Made by a program: the position numbers and the translations under genes
DNA from: Gemmobacter sp. 24YEA27
GTDB lineage: Bacteria > Pseudomonadota > Alphaproteobacteria > Rhodobacterales > Rhodobacteraceae
Length of the DNA stretch: 64,000 nt
Direction of reading: 5' to 3'
NCBI RefSeq assembly: GCF_030052995.1
Contig: NZ_JASJPW010000002.1
Location: 372,001-436,000, forward strand
Shown: piece by piece, positions 17,820-26,987 of the stretch
How the letters are laid out: every line of letters begins with the position of its first letter
How positions within the stretch are numbered: the first letter of the stretch is position 1
The notes under the pieces: model-generated
Database searches by the model: none
What the model was told of the DNA's origin: nothing
What the model saw: the letters and a program-made list of their open reading frames with translations, nothing else

Positions 17820-19082
17820 TCAACGGGTACCAAACAAAAGAGAGCCTAACATACCAACGGAGTGTGCGGCAGCATATTCCGTATGTTTGCGTTCTTTGTA
17901 TGTCTCAATTTTGTCCATTTCGGCTTCGTAGTGATCGCGCCCCGTGGTCAGAAGGTCGATCAACTCTCTCTTTCCGCCGATAAACTGCTGCTCATAGGCG
18001 TCCAGAACCTCAGCCGCCCGGTCGAGCTGGCGCTGCTGCGAGGCCTCATTGCCCTGCAAAACGCGAATCTGTTCGACGTAAACCCGAACCGTATTCTGAA
18101 GATCGCGCTCTGCCGCTTTCAGCCGGGCTTCGGCTGCGGCCTTGTCCTGTTCAGCCGCGACCACTGCGCGTCCGCTGAAACTGCTGGAATTCAGGTCGAC
18201 GCCCGCCGTGATCCCCACCGCGCCGCTGCGACCGCGCCCGCCGGTCAGGTCCTGGCGGCCCTGAGCCTGAAGGGTGATCTTCGGCTTGTTGGACGCCTTG
18301 GCTGCCTTGATCCCCTGAATTGCTATATCGAGATCGGCTTTCGCCTCGACATAGGCCGGAGCAATCACGACTGCCGCAATAATATTCGCGCTGGATGCAA
18401 ACTGATCGGTGAAGGCAAGGTTCGGCGGAATGCCCGGATTGGCCACCGGCTTACCCAGCAGGTATTCCAGCTGTGACGATGTGATCGTGCGATCCGCCTG
18501 CAGCTGCGTCATCCGCTCTTCCGCGCGGGCGATCTCCAGCAGCGCGCGTGCAATTTCGGAACTGTCAGAAAGCCCCGCCGAGACCCGGCTGCGCGAGAAG
18601 CCTTCAATCCGGTTTGCGAAGTCGATATAGACCTGCGTTTTCGCGATTTTGAGATCGAGCGTTTCAAGTTCCAGATACAGTTCAGAGATCTCGAGGCTGA
18701 GATCCTCAACCGCCATTTTCAGCTGCGCCACGACCTTGATCCGGCTCAGCGAGGCGGCCGCGATCCTGCTTTTGACCAGCCCCCAGTCGATCAGAACCTG
18801 CGAGACAGTCACTGTCAGAGCCGGATCATCATCAGTCGTGCTGGTGGCCCCCGAAACACTGAGCTGCGGCCGCTTGCCGTCTTTCGCGATCTCGATATTG
18901 GTGGTTTCGCGCGCAACGGCGTGTTGCAGCGCCTCGACCGTCGGGTCGCGCTCCGTCCCGATCCTGACCGCCTCTTTCAGAGACTGAGCCAGAACCGGTG
19001 ACACCAGAAACGCACCAACAAAAAGTGCGAGAGCACCGGAATGGGCAAGCCGAAACGAGGAGGAAGCAAGGACCATATGCAA
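17820..19082 (-). CDS. Type I secretion outer-membrane channel, TolC family
   Basis: 420 residues with a signal peptide (about 1-32, ending VLAQ). It has the TolC duplicated pattern of long amphipathic helices and short barrel strands (SLKEAVRIGTERDPTVEALQ at the mature N-terminus, AAAEARLKAAERDLQNTVRV and GKRELIDLLTTGRDHYEAEM in the second half). Outer-membrane exit duct for the ABC-HlyD pair that follows. An ATG six bases in (19076) is an equally possible start. It lies 9 bp after the small BapA-prefix gene, so substrate and channel are co-transcribed. Confidence 0.92.
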   Translation of the reverse strand: MHMVLASSSFRLAHSGALALFVGAFLVSPVLAQSLKEAVRIGTERDPTVEALQHAVARETTNIEIAKDGKRPQLSVSGATSTTDDDPALTVTVSQVLIDWGLVKSRIAAASLSRIKVVAQLKMAVEDLSLEISELYLELETLDLKIAKTQVYIDFANRIEGFSRSRVSAGLSDSSEIARALLEIARAEERMTQLQADRTITSSQLEYLLGKPVANPGIPPNLAFTDQFASSANIIAAVVIAPAYVEAKADLDIAIQGIKAAKASNKPKITLQAQGRQDLTGGRGRSGAVGITAGVDLNSSSFSGRAVVAAEQDKAAAEARLKAAERDLQNTVRVYVEQIRVLQGNEASQQRQLDRAAEVLDAYEQQFIGGKRELIDLLTTGRDHYEAEMDKIETYKERKHTEYAAAHSVGMLGSLLFGTR

Positions 19083-19091
19083 ATGCGCCGG

Positions 19092-19961
19092 TCAGCCTTC
19101 CGGCGGGGTGTAGAGCAGATCACCCATCAATGCCGAAAGAAGGTCCGGGCCTGCGTCATGCAATGCGCTGCCAGCCGCCGCGTCGGCCAGCAGGGAGACA
19201 GGCGCGGCAGACGTGTCGCCGGCAAACAGATCGGGCCCAGCCTGGCCGTGATCAAGAATGGCCGTAAGAAGAGACACAACATCAGGGTCTGCTGGCGCAG
19301 CAGCATCGACCGGGGCGGGAACATCTTCCGCAACGGTTTCTGCCTGCGGCGCCGCAGGTGCAGGTGCAGGTGCAGGTGCAGGTGCGACATGGTCGTCATT
19401 GCCGCCGCGAATCATAATCCCCACGGCCGGGAACATAGATGCCCCGAAAATTGCGCTGTCCAACGGCATACCGGCAAAGTAAGTGCCGGCGCCGGCGTCT
19501 CCGCCTGCGGAGGATCCGGCATCTGCCGAAGCCGCGCCCGTCGGTTCACCGCCCCCGACATCGACCTCGACCACGGTCTCACCTTCCCGAAATGCGCCCG
19601 AAGGTTCCACGGTCTGGGGTTTTGCCTCAACATCTGCGACGGCGGTCTGCGCCGTGGGATCTGCGGGGACAAAGGGTTCCGGCGCAATCAGCCCGGTCAC
19701 TTCGATCGCGCCTGCCGATCCGCCATCGCGCAGCCGGCTGTATTCTCCGGCAGGACCGATGACGAAGAAATCCCTGACCATGACCTCCTGCCCGTCCAGG
19801 AGTGTAACTTTCAGATCCGCCCCGGATTTCTCGTAGAAGGCGACTCCCGCAGCACCGCTTCCGAAGTAGACTTCGGACGGAACAGAGAGCCTGACATCAT
19901 TCGAAACGCTGCGGGTCGCAGCACCGGACTGGCCGCTTGCCGCCGTAAATATCTCAACCAT
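19092..19961 (-). CDS. Small BapA/LapF-prefix protein, likely type I secretion substrate
   Basis: 289 residues. Residues about 30-85 repeat the prefix domain of the giant protein at 4336-7215: DLKVTLLDG..VMVRDFFVIGPAGEYSRLRDG here against [31 protein letters not shown] there. The rest is low-complexity Ala/Pro/Asp/Gly, with a Gly-rich middle (about 135-170), an (Ala-Pro) run near 195 and an acidic Ala-rich tail ending GDLLYTPPEG. No Sec signal. First gene of the TolC-ABC-HlyD operon. It may be a secreted matrix protein or a chaperone-like partner for the large protein. The role is inference. Confidence 0.75.
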   Translation of the reverse strand: MVEIFTAASGQSGAATRSVSNDVRLSVPSEVYFGSGAAGVAFYEKSGADLKVTLLDGQEVMVRDFFVIGPAGEYSRLRDGGSAGAIEVTGLIAPEPFVPADPTAQTAVADVEAKPQTVEPSGAFREGETVVEVDVGGGEPTGAASADAGSSAGGDAGAGTYFAGMPLDSAIFGASMFPAVGIMIRGGNDDHVAPAPAPAPAPAAPQAETVAEDVPAPVDAAAPADPDVVSLLTAILDHGQAGPDLFAGDTSAAPVSLLADAAAGSALHDAGPDLLSALMGDLLYTPPEG

Positions 19962-20066
19962 GGGTATGGCCCTCCGGGGATTTTGTCACTGGCATAGGTC
20001 AGTCGGTCGATTCCCGCAATGCCATATAGAACGCAAACCCGACACGCCTCACACCCCGGTTCGCCT

Positions 20067-20097
20067 GATAAAAAGGCTGCCGCAAAGAGCGGCAGCC
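20067..20097 (-). terminator. Rho-independent terminator within the divergent region
   Basis: On the minus strand GGCTGCCGC pairs perfectly with GCGGCAGCC around TCTTT and is followed by TTTTTATC. No annotated gene lies immediately upstream on that strand, so it implies a short leftward transcript starting between about 20100 and 20376. Confidence 0.8.
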
Positions 20098-20191
20098 AAG
20101 AGCCGGAAACAGTAAGGCGGTTCCGCTTCCGGTAGATTCACTGCTTACCAACACCTATGGCCCGGTCATATACGTCCGACCCACTTCAGGT

Positions 20192-20248
20192 TCAGACACT
20201 GCTACCGACAGTTGTTTCTGCCAGATCTCGCTTAGCTTTTACCTGCAT
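20192..20248 (-). CDS. Possible 18-residue peptide ahead of a terminator
   Basis: ATG to TGA frame encoding MQVKAKRDLAETTVGSSV, 95 bp before the minus-strand terminator. There is no clear Shine-Dalgarno and no family. It is noted because it is the only ATG frame I picked out between the predicted promoter area and the terminator. The transcript could equally be non-coding. Confidence 0.2.
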   Translation of the reverse strand: MQVKAKRDLAETTVGSSV

Positions 20249-20388
20249 GATACAAACCTAAGAACTGATAACGTAACTTTCGTATATGTTACTCGTTCGG
20301 ACTTTGCAATATCCATCGACTCGAGGTGATGGACGTTCTGAAATCCGGCGACTAAACCTATAGTGGAATACAACTTATGAGGGCGGAC

Positions 20389-21171
20389 ATGTTTTCACGC
20401 TTGGCTGCGCTTCCGGCCATCCTGAGTGCATTGCTTGTGCTATCCGGCTGCAGCCTGCCCGCTGTCATGGAAAAGCAACCGCAAGGCGAAACCGAACAGG
20501 TCGCCGAGGCTGCCTGGTCCATCGGGGATTATGATGAAGCCGCCCGCCTGTTCGAGCTCGCCTCTGCCAGAAATCCGAAATCGGTGACCGCCCTTGTCGG
20601 GCTTGGAAAGTCCTATACTGCACTGGCCCAGTACAACCGCGCGCAGAATGCGCTTTTCAGGGCACGCGATCTGAACCGGCGCAATCCCGAGGTTCACAAC
20701 CAGCTCGGCAATCTCGCGCTCCAGGAGATGCACCCCAAGACCGCCATCGAACATTTCGATGCGGCTCTGCGGATCGACCGGACCAATCTCGCTGCGCTCA
20801 CCGGGAAAGCTGTCTCCCTTGACTACCTGTCCCGCCATGCAGAAGCGCAGGAGGTCTACACGCGCGCCCTGCAGACCTGGCCGACCAACTTCCCCTTGCT
20901 GAGCAACTACGCCCTTTCCCAGGTGCTGGGCGGCAATATCGGCGCCGGGATGAAACTGATGGAAGAACTGCTGCGCGATCCTGCAAATGGCGACACCGTG
21001 CGCGCCAATCTGGCCATCGCCTATGCCCTGGACGGGCGCAGCCGGGATGCGAAAGCAATGTTGTCGGGCCTTATGTCGGACGCCGATATCGAGAAGAGCC
21101 TGCGCCACTACGCGGCCGCGCGGCAGGATTACCTCGCCGGTAAGCCGATCGGATACATGATCTTTCAGTAG
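20389..21171 (+). CDS. tadD: TadD-like TPR lipoprotein of the Tad pilus
   Basis: 260 residues from the ATG at 20389, preceded by GAGGG; an ATG at 20377 adds four residues. Lipoprotein signal ends LVLSGC (lipobox). Residues about 45-220 form TPR hairpins (AALTGKAVSLDYLSRHAEAQ, NLAIAYALDGRSRDAKAML), the form of TadD/PilF-type pilotins that help secretin assembly. It opens the rightward tad gene run. Intergenic spacing to the pilin-like gene is about 100 bp. Confidence 0.85.
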   Translation: MFSRLAALPAILSALLVLSGCSLPAVMEKQPQGETEQVAEAAWSIGDYDEAARLFELASARNPKSVTALVGLGKSYTALAQYNRAQNALFRARDLNRRNPEVHNQLGNLALQEMHPKTAIEHFDAALRIDRTNLAALTGKAVSLDYLSRHAEAQEVYTRALQTWPTNFPLLSNYALSQVLGGNIGAGMKLMEELLRDPANGDTVRANLAIAYALDGRSRDAKAMLSGLMSDADIEKSLRHYAAARQDYLAGKPIGYMIFQ

Positions 21172-21274
21172 AACAAGAGTTGCGTGACCTTACTTAGTAT
21201 GTACCGTACAGACGACTGATCGGAATACTGCGCGAAGTGATGTTTGCGCCTTCCGGAAACGTGAGGAGGGCCAG

Positions 21275-21523
21275 GTGACAAGATCAGTAAGATTTGCGAC
21301 CGGCCAGAGCGGTGCCATCTCTGTCGACTGGCTGGTGCTGAGTGCTGCCGCGTTCGCGCTGGCAGCTGCTGCAATGGCGATGGTGAACAGCGGCGTTCTG
21401 GATCTGGCATCGGAAAAGCTTGCTCAGATCGTAGAGCGCGCGGTTGACGAAGTCGGAAATGACACCACAGATAGAAAACTTAACTATACCCAAGGTTGCA
21501 CGAAGCAATGCACGTCAAAATAA
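21275..21523 (+). CDS. Small pilin-like protein (candidate Flp-type pilin)
   Basis: 82 residues from a GTG start with GAGGAGGG shortly upstream. After a basic leader comes a class III prepilin-like site, QSG|AISVDWLVLS, with Asp instead of Glu at +5, then a hydrophobic helix (LSAAAFALAAAAMAMV). The position just before cpaB is where Tad loci often keep a pilin. The C-terminus is short and polar with two Cys (CTKQCTSK). No prepilin peptidase (CpaA/TadV) gene is in the window. It could be the major pilin or a pseudopilin. Confidence 0.6.
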   Translation: MTRSVRFATGQSGAISVDWLVLSAAAFALAAAAMAMVNSGVLDLASEKLAQIVERAVDEVGNDTTDRKLNYTQGCTKQCTSK

Positions 21524-22386
21524 TCGCACTGATCGCTTGCGGGATCGTCCTGGCGCTCGGCGGGGCGTTCGGCACCTTTCATTATACAAGAGCCCTGGAG
21601 CTCGAGCTCGCCGCGGCACGCAGCAGCTTACGCGCCTTTGGTGAGACTGTTGAGATACCGCTGGCGGCACGCGACATTGCTCCCGGCACCGTGCTGACTG
21701 CGGAAAGCCTTGTTACAGCAAAAGTGCCGGTCAGCTATCTGCCTGGCAACATCCTGCAAGGTCTGCCCGTGGCCGCCGCGGGCGAAAGCTTTGTGGCGCT
21801 GACCGCGCTGAAAGCCGGAAACGCGATATTCGATACTGACATTGCGAAAACGGGCACCACGCCGGCAGGGGTGCTGCTGCCGGTCGGGAACGGCCGGATT
21901 TTTGCCATCACGCCGCGCAATCTGGCCGATTACAGCGGCAAGCTTGCAGATGGGACAAGGGTCGACATCGTCTGGACCCAGGATATCGGCGCCGGGAAAT
22001 CCGAGACCAGACTGATCGCGACCGGATTGCGCGTCAGGACACCGCCCGCAAACGGGCAGCCTGCCGGGGCAGTTTCAGCGCTTGCTGACAAGCTGTTGCT
22101 GGAAGGAGAGTTCACGGACGCCATTCGCGGTGTCGTGGCCAATCATCAGAGCGGCTTCATGAGCATCATCCTGTCGGATGGCAGCCGCAGCCTTGACGGT
22201 GATTTTGTGGTGTTTGGCCCGACCGACCTTGAGAAACTGCCGCTGGCGGTGCGCGCATCCGGCACCCAGGACACAGGCGGCTCATCCATACTCGGCAAGA
22301 TCACCGGCGGGAACTCTTCCCGGGAGCGCTGTCCGACCGCAGTCATCAGGGGCGGTTCCAGATCGATTGCCGAAGTCCCATGCTGA
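21508..22386 (+). CDS. cpaB: Flp pilus assembly protein CpaB/RcpC
   Basis: 292 residues from the ATG at 21508, which overlaps the end of the pilin-like gene; a TTG at 21496 is the only longer start. N-terminal membrane anchor (about 3-22), then the SAF domain typical of CpaB (VEIPLAARDIAPGTVLTAESL, VAAAGESFVALTALKAGNAIF) and the RcpC domain. In Tad systems it is a periplasmic component associated with the secretin. Stop overlaps the cpaE start. Confidence 0.88.
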   Translation: MHVKIIALIACGIVLALGGAFGTFHYTRALELELAAARSSLRAFGETVEIPLAARDIAPGTVLTAESLVTAKVPVSYLPGNILQGLPVAAAGESFVALTALKAGNAIFDTDIAKTGTTPAGVLLPVGNGRIFAITPRNLADYSGKLADGTRVDIVWTQDIGAGKSETRLIATGLRVRTPPANGQPAGAVSALADKLLLEGEFTDAIRGVVANHQSGFMSIILSDGSRSLDGDFVVFGPTDLEKLPLAVRASGTQDTGGSSILGKITGGNSSRERCPTAVIRGGSRSIAEVPC

Positions 22387-23710
22387 GCAAACGTCGGGCC
22401 ACACAAGAAACGCGCCTTTGCTCGATCTGCGATGGCGTTGACGCCGTGATGCTTTTTGCGGCCTGGTTCTCGCGCATTCCACCCGGTGCGGTTCGCACGG
22501 ATCTGTCTATGTCCGAGGCGCTCGACCATCTGCAACTGCATCGGGAAGACCGCTTCGACACCGTCGTTCTGGTCCCGAATGCCAGTAAGACGGCGCTGCC
22601 GCGCCTTTTGCAGGCGCTTGTGGAAGAGGCAGGCAGGCACACGGGCGAAGTGCTGGTCCTGCTGCCGCTGAAGTCGCGGTTGCAGATCCCGGATGCCGCG
22701 CGCAAAGGGTTTAAGGTTCTCTACGGCCCCCCCTTTACCGATACTGCCCCACCTGCCGGAGAGGACACCTCCCCTGACAGGACAGCCGGGCCCGGATCAG
22801 ACAGCGCAGCCGGTTCTGCGCCGGCTTCAGGATTCTGGGAAGGTTCCTCCCGCGCAAGGGGAAGAACAGGATATCCGTTCCCGCGCCGTCCGTTCCTATA
22901 GTGCCGCCACCCGGACGCGACCTGCCTGACGCGCTGAAGACAATCATGGTGCTCCCCATCTGCGGCGGGGCGGGTGCGACGACAATCGCCGTCAATCTTG
23001 CTGCCGAACTGGCCCAGGCGCAGCAAGACCGCACTGTCTGCCTGATTGATCTCCACCTGCAATATGGCAATGTCGCAACCTATGCGGGCCTCACGGCGAA
23101 TTCGCGCATTCTTGACGCCTATCGCGGCATCGAGGCGCTCGACTCCGATGCCTTCGACATGTGCCTGCGCAGCACCGCCCCAAACCTCCATATTTTCTCG
23201 GACCCGGGCGAGATCCTCCCGGTCGATGGGATCAATGCCGCGCATCTGCGCCGCCTTATCGGGCTCGCCCGCAACAAGGCGGATCTGGTGATTGTCGATC
23301 TGCCGCATCAGCTTCCGGACTGGAGCGGGGCCGCCTTCGACCAGGCCTCTGTCATTCTGGCCCCTGCCCTGCTCGACGTTCGTTCCGCGCAGAACCTGGC
23401 GAAGCTGCAGGATCTTATCCGCTCCGAAGGGCTGCCCGGAGGCAAATTCCGCTGCCTGCTCAACCGCGCGCCGCTGCGGCGGTCCCAGCTGTGGGAAGAC
23501 GCCCGCGCCCGGTTTGAAAAGCATAATGAGTTCGGCGTGTTCAAAACCCTGCCCGATGGGGGAGATCCGGTTTCCATGGCCTGCAATGCCGGAATTCCCC
23601 TGGCCAGGCATGCGCCGGCGAATGTCTTTCGACTGGCGGTCCGCGACCTGGCCGCAGACATCCTTGCCAAGGCAGGGCCCCGAGAGCTGACCACGGCGGA
23701 GGCTGGCTGA
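22380..23710 (+). pseudogene. cpaE: CpaE/TadZ pilus-localisation ATPase, frameshifted in the linker
   Basis: Two frames make one CpaE. 22380-22857 gives a degenerate receiver-like N-terminal domain (AVMLFAAWFSRIP, DTVVLVPNASKT). After the GGGG at 22858-22861 the frame changes; with one more G it reads RARGKNRISVPAP and runs into the ParA/MinD-like domain: MVLPICGGAGATTIAVNLAA (deviant Walker A), VCLIDLHLQYGNVATY, DLVIVDLPHQL. TadZ/CpaE proteins position the Tad machine at the pole. As read, the second half could start at an internal GTG (22901), but intact CpaE with a lost G is the simpler reading. Starts within the cpaB stop (ATGCTGA). Confidence 0.85.
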
Positions 23711-25107
23711 TGTTCCGTAAATTTCGCGACAGCAGACTTGCAGAGCAAAGCGAGGCTCCCCAGGAGAACCCGCTCAGCCATTTTCAGCCTGAAGCCGCGC
23801 TGCCGGCGGAAATCCCCTCGGCAGAGAACCAGGCCGCGCGCCAGCGGCGGCGCAAGCTGACCGAGATCCGGCAGCAGGCCCATCAGCAATTGCTGGAGGT
23901 TCTCAACCTTTCCGCTTTGGTGCAGGCCTCGGAGGCAGATATCAAAGCCGAGATTGCCTCGGTTCTGAAAGCGGTCATCCCGTCGCAAAGTGTTGCGGTC
24001 AGCCGGTCCGACCGCGACAGCCTGGTCAATGATCTCTATTATGAGGTCATGGGGCTGGGGCCGCTGGAAATCCTGCTCAATGACGAGACCGTCTCGGATA
24101 TTCTCATCAACGGCCCGGAACAGGTTTTCATCGAACAGGGCGGGCTTCTTGAACTGACCGATGTGCAATTCCAGGACGAGGCCCATCTGCGCCGCATCCT
24201 GCAAAAGATTGTCGGCATGGTCGGGCGCCGGCTGGACGAATCCACCCCCTATGTCGATGCCCGGCTTCAGGATGGCTCACGCCTCAATGCCGTGATTTCC
24301 CCGATTGCGCTTGATGGCACGCTGGTTTCCATCCGCAAATTCCGCAAGGACAAGCTCAGCCTCGAACAGCTGACCTTTCTGGGCGCCATGAGCGAGAAGA
24401 TGGCGATCTATCTGCGCGCCGCCGTTGCCTGCAGGCTGAATATCGTGATCTCGGGCGGGACCGGCTCGGGCAAGACCACGCTGATGAATGCGCTTTCGGC
24501 CTATATCGGCAAGCGCGAACGGATCATCACCGTCGAAGACACTGCCGAATTGCAGCTCCAGCAAAAACATGTCGGCCGGATGGAAAGCCGCCCGCCCAAT
24601 ATCGAAGGCAAAGGCGCCGTCACGCAGCGGGATTGTCTGCGCAATGCCCTCAGGATGCGCCCCGACCGGATCATCGTGGGCGAGACCCGTGGCGATGAAG
24701 TGATCGACATGCTGCAGGCGATGAACACCGGGCATGACGGCTCGATGACGACAATCCACGCCAACTCTGCCCGCGACGCCACCAGCAGGCTGGAAAACAT
24801 GGTTGCCATGGCCGGGATCGAGATCCCCCTGACAGCTTTGCGGCGCCAGGTCGCCAGCGCGGTCAACCTGATCGTGCAGGTCAACCGTTTGCAGGATGGC
24901 AGCCGCAAAGTGACCTCGATCACCGAAGTGACGGGCTGCGAAGGCGATGTCCTCACCATGCAGGAGCTGTTCTATTTCGAACATAGCGGCGTGACCCCCG
25001 ATGGCCGTGTCGAAGGGCATTTCGCCGCGACCGGGGTACGCTCGGACTCGTCTGACCGCTTCCGCCGCTGGGGGATCACCCTGCCACCCGACCTTTACGG
25101 GGTGTGA
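23710..25107 (+). CDS. tadA: Tad pilus assembly ATPase TadA/CpaF
   Basis: 465 residues, the standard length for this secretion ATPase that drives Flp pilus extension and retraction. N-terminal domain with [20 protein letters not shown], then Walker [15 protein letters not shown] (about 250), Asp box ITVEDTAEL, Walker B region [20 protein letters not shown] and His box [16 protein letters not shown], all in the canonical order. Start ATG at 23710 shares one base with the cpaE stop (TGATG). Followed directly by tadB. Confidence 0.95.
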   Translation: MFRKFRDSRLAEQSEAPQENPLSHFQPEAALPAEIPSAENQAARQRRRKLTEIRQQAHQQLLEVLNLSALVQASEADIKAEIASVLKAVIPSQSVAVSRSDRDSLVNDLYYEVMGLGPLEILLNDETVSDILINGPEQVFIEQGGLLELTDVQFQDEAHLRRILQKIVGMVGRRLDESTPYVDARLQDGSRLNAVISPIALDGTLVSIRKFRKDKLSLEQLTFLGAMSEKMAIYLRAAVACRLNIVISGGTGSGKTTLMNALSAYIGKRERIITVEDTAELQLQQKHVGRMESRPPNIEGKGAVTQRDCLRNALRMRPDRIIVGETRGDEVIDMLQAMNTGHDGSMTTIHANSARDATSRLENMVAMAGIEIPLTALRRQVASAVNLIVQVNRLQDGSRKVTSITEVTGCEGDVLTMQELFYFEHSGVTPDGRVEGHFAATGVRSDSSDRFRRWGITLPPDLYGV

Positions 25108-25109
25108 CG

Positions 25110-26069
25110 ATGAGCCTTGCTCTCATTTTCTCGCTTTTGGTCGGAGCAGGGCTGGGGCTGATTGTCGTTGCAATTTTCTATAGCCGCGTGCTGCGCCGCC
25201 GCGCCTTTTTGCAAGCCGTCATCGCGCGCTTTTCAGGCCGGTCCGCAACCGGCGGGGATGAGCCCGCCCCGGATCATGTGGCACTGCGGCGCGACGGGCC
25301 GCCATCCTGGTGGCGTCCTCTGCTGCCCGGCAAATGGGACGACGTCAATATGGCGGCCTTCACCGCCGAAATGCGGCGGATTGCCCTTGTCCTGACGCTG
25401 ACCATCACGACCCTGGTGATGATTTTGTTCAACGCGCTTCTGAACATCAATATCCTGATTGGCGCGGTGGCCGGGCTGCTGCTGTCAGCGGTCGTATGGT
25501 ATTTCTGGATGAAGATGCGCAGCAACAAACGATTGCTCCGCATCGAGGAAGGAGTGCCAGAGGCGCTCGATATGATCGTGCGCTCGCTCCGGGTCGGTCT
25601 GCCGGTCAGCACCGCGCTCCAGGTTGTCGGCCAGGAGCTGATCGGTCCGCTGGCCGAAGAATTTGGCGAGACCTCGCGCCGGATCAGCTATGGCCAGGAG
25701 CCGGTATCTGCATTGCGCGAAATGGCAGATCGCTGCAGGAACCAGAGCCTGAGGTTTCTGGCTGCTGCTGTGGCGCTGCAATCATCGACAGGTGGCAATC
25801 TGGCCGAAGTGCTTGAGCGTCTTTGCTCCATCGCGCGGGGCCGGCAACAGTTGCAGCGCAAAGTACGCTCGATCACGGCCGAAGCGAAGTGGTCGGGACG
25901 GTTCCTGTCCTTCTTCCCGATCGGCGCCACGGTGATGCTGCTGGCCATCAACCCGGACTATTTCTCCGAGATCTCTGACAAACCCTTCTTCATTCCCATG
26001 CTCTGCGTTGTCGCCGGCCTGTTGTTCATGAACATGCTGTTCATGCGCTGGCTCGTGAAGATCGAGTAA
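25110..26069 (+). CDS. tadB: Tad inner-membrane platform protein TadB
   Basis: About 319 residues. Membrane helix at the N-terminus (SLALIFSLLVGAGLGLIVV), two helices near 100-135, and the type II secretion F domain (about 150-280: EGVPEALDMIVRSLRVGLPV, NLAEVLERLCSIARGRQQLQ), then a final pair of helices. Together with TadC it forms the platform on which TadA acts. A GTG at 25104 overlaps the tadA stop as GTGA and is an alternative start. Confidence 0.92.
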   Translation: MSLALIFSLLVGAGLGLIVVAIFYSRVLRRRAFLQAVIARFSGRSATGGDEPAPDHVALRRDGPPSWWRPLLPGKWDDVNMAAFTAEMRRIALVLTLTITTLVMILFNALLNINILIGAVAGLLLSAVVWYFWMKMRSNKRLLRIEEGVPEALDMIVRSLRVGLPVSTALQVVGQELIGPLAEEFGETSRRISYGQEPVSALREMADRCRNQSLRFLAAAVALQSSTGGNLAEVLERLCSIARGRQQLQRKVRSITAEAKWSGRFLSFFPIGATVMLLAINPDYFSEISDKPFFIPMLCVVAGLLFMNMLFMRWLVKIE

Positions 26070-26100
26070 GGCGGGTGGCGAATATGACAGAGGGCAATGA

Positions 26101-26964
26101 ATGATCGCAATCAGCTCCTGGATCCTGTTGGGAAGCTTCATCGGCTGCGCGCTGATGTTCGCGATGGCCCTTCTGTTGTTGCAGCGTGCCCCTGCGGCAC
26201 CGGCGGCGGCACCGGCGAAGCCTGTCCCGGATATGCCCCTTGTCATGGCCGAGTCAGAGTCCGACAATTCCGAGATCCGCAGACAGTTGTTCCAGGCCGG
26301 CTTTCACCATCCGAAAGCCGTGCGCTGGTTTCTTTATGCCAAGGTCGGTTTCACGATTGTCGCGCTGCTTCTTTCGCTGATCCTGCTGCGTGTGGTACCG
26401 CAGTTGCGGGATCTGGAGCCACTGCCACAACTGGGCTTCCAGCTGGTTATGGCGGTGCTGGGCTATTTCATCCCCGTGATGATCGTCGAGAGACGGCGCA
26501 CCGCCTGGCTGAAGCGGATCGAGATCGCGCTGCCGGATGCGCTGGATTTCATGCTTATCTGCGTCGAGGCAGGGCAATCCACCGATATAGCGGTTATGCG
26601 TGTCGCAGAGGAGCTCGCCCCGGTCCACCCGGACCTCTCCGCAGGCCTCGTCAACCTGACCGAAGCGCTGGCCGCCGGGGCAGACCGCCAGGAAGCCTGG
26701 CTGAAACTGGTCTATGAAACCGGCAACCAGGATCTTCGACAGCTCGCAAATATCATTCTGCAATCCTCGACCATGGGCACGCCGGTCGCCCAGACCCTGC
26801 GCGTATTCAGCGCAGACCTCCGCGACCAGCGCGTCCGAAAAATTGAAGAACGTGCCAATGTGCTGCCGACCAAGATGACGCTTGGCACGATGATGTTTAC
26901 CGTACCGCCGCTTTTGATCCTGCTGCTGGCCCCGGCCATCTACCGGATCGTCTCTTCATTCTGA
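26101..26964 (+). CDS. tadC: Tad inner-membrane platform protein TadC
   Basis: 287 residues with a TadB-like arrangement: N-terminal helix, two central helices (FTIVALLLSLILLRVV, LVMAVLGYFIPVMIV), the type II secretion F domain (RIEIALPDALDFMLICVEAG, FSADLRDQRVRKIEERANV) and a C-terminal helix (TVPPLLILLLAPAIYRIV). Starts 31 bp after tadB. It is the last clearly co-transcribed tad gene before the hybrid kinase. Confidence 0.92.
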   Translation: MIAISSWILLGSFIGCALMFAMALLLLQRAPAAPAAAPAKPVPDMPLVMAESESDNSEIRRQLFQAGFHHPKAVRWFLYAKVGFTIVALLLSLILLRVVPQLRDLEPLPQLGFQLVMAVLGYFIPVMIVERRRTAWLKRIEIALPDALDFMLICVEAGQSTDIAVMRVAEELAPVHPDLSAGLVNLTEALAAGADRQEAWLKLVYETGNQDLRQLANIILQSSTMGTPVAQTLRVFSADLRDQRVRKIEERANVLPTKMTLGTMMFTVPPLLILLLAPAIYRIVSSF

Positions 26965-26987
26965 CCTGGACTGCGGACCTGACATAA

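Larger units (their letters stand above)
19962..20388. promoter_or_regulatory. Divergent regulatory region between type I and tad operons
   Basis: 427 bp without an established gene. It holds a strong minus-strand terminator (20067-20097), an 18-codon minus-strand frame (20192-20248), a GTAAC-N10-GTTAC inverted repeat near 20270-20292 and, just before tadD, CCTATAGTGGAATACAAC. A leftward transcript starting near tadD would end at the terminator before reaching the gene at 19961, so the region may encode a small RNA or a leader. Confidence 0.5.
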
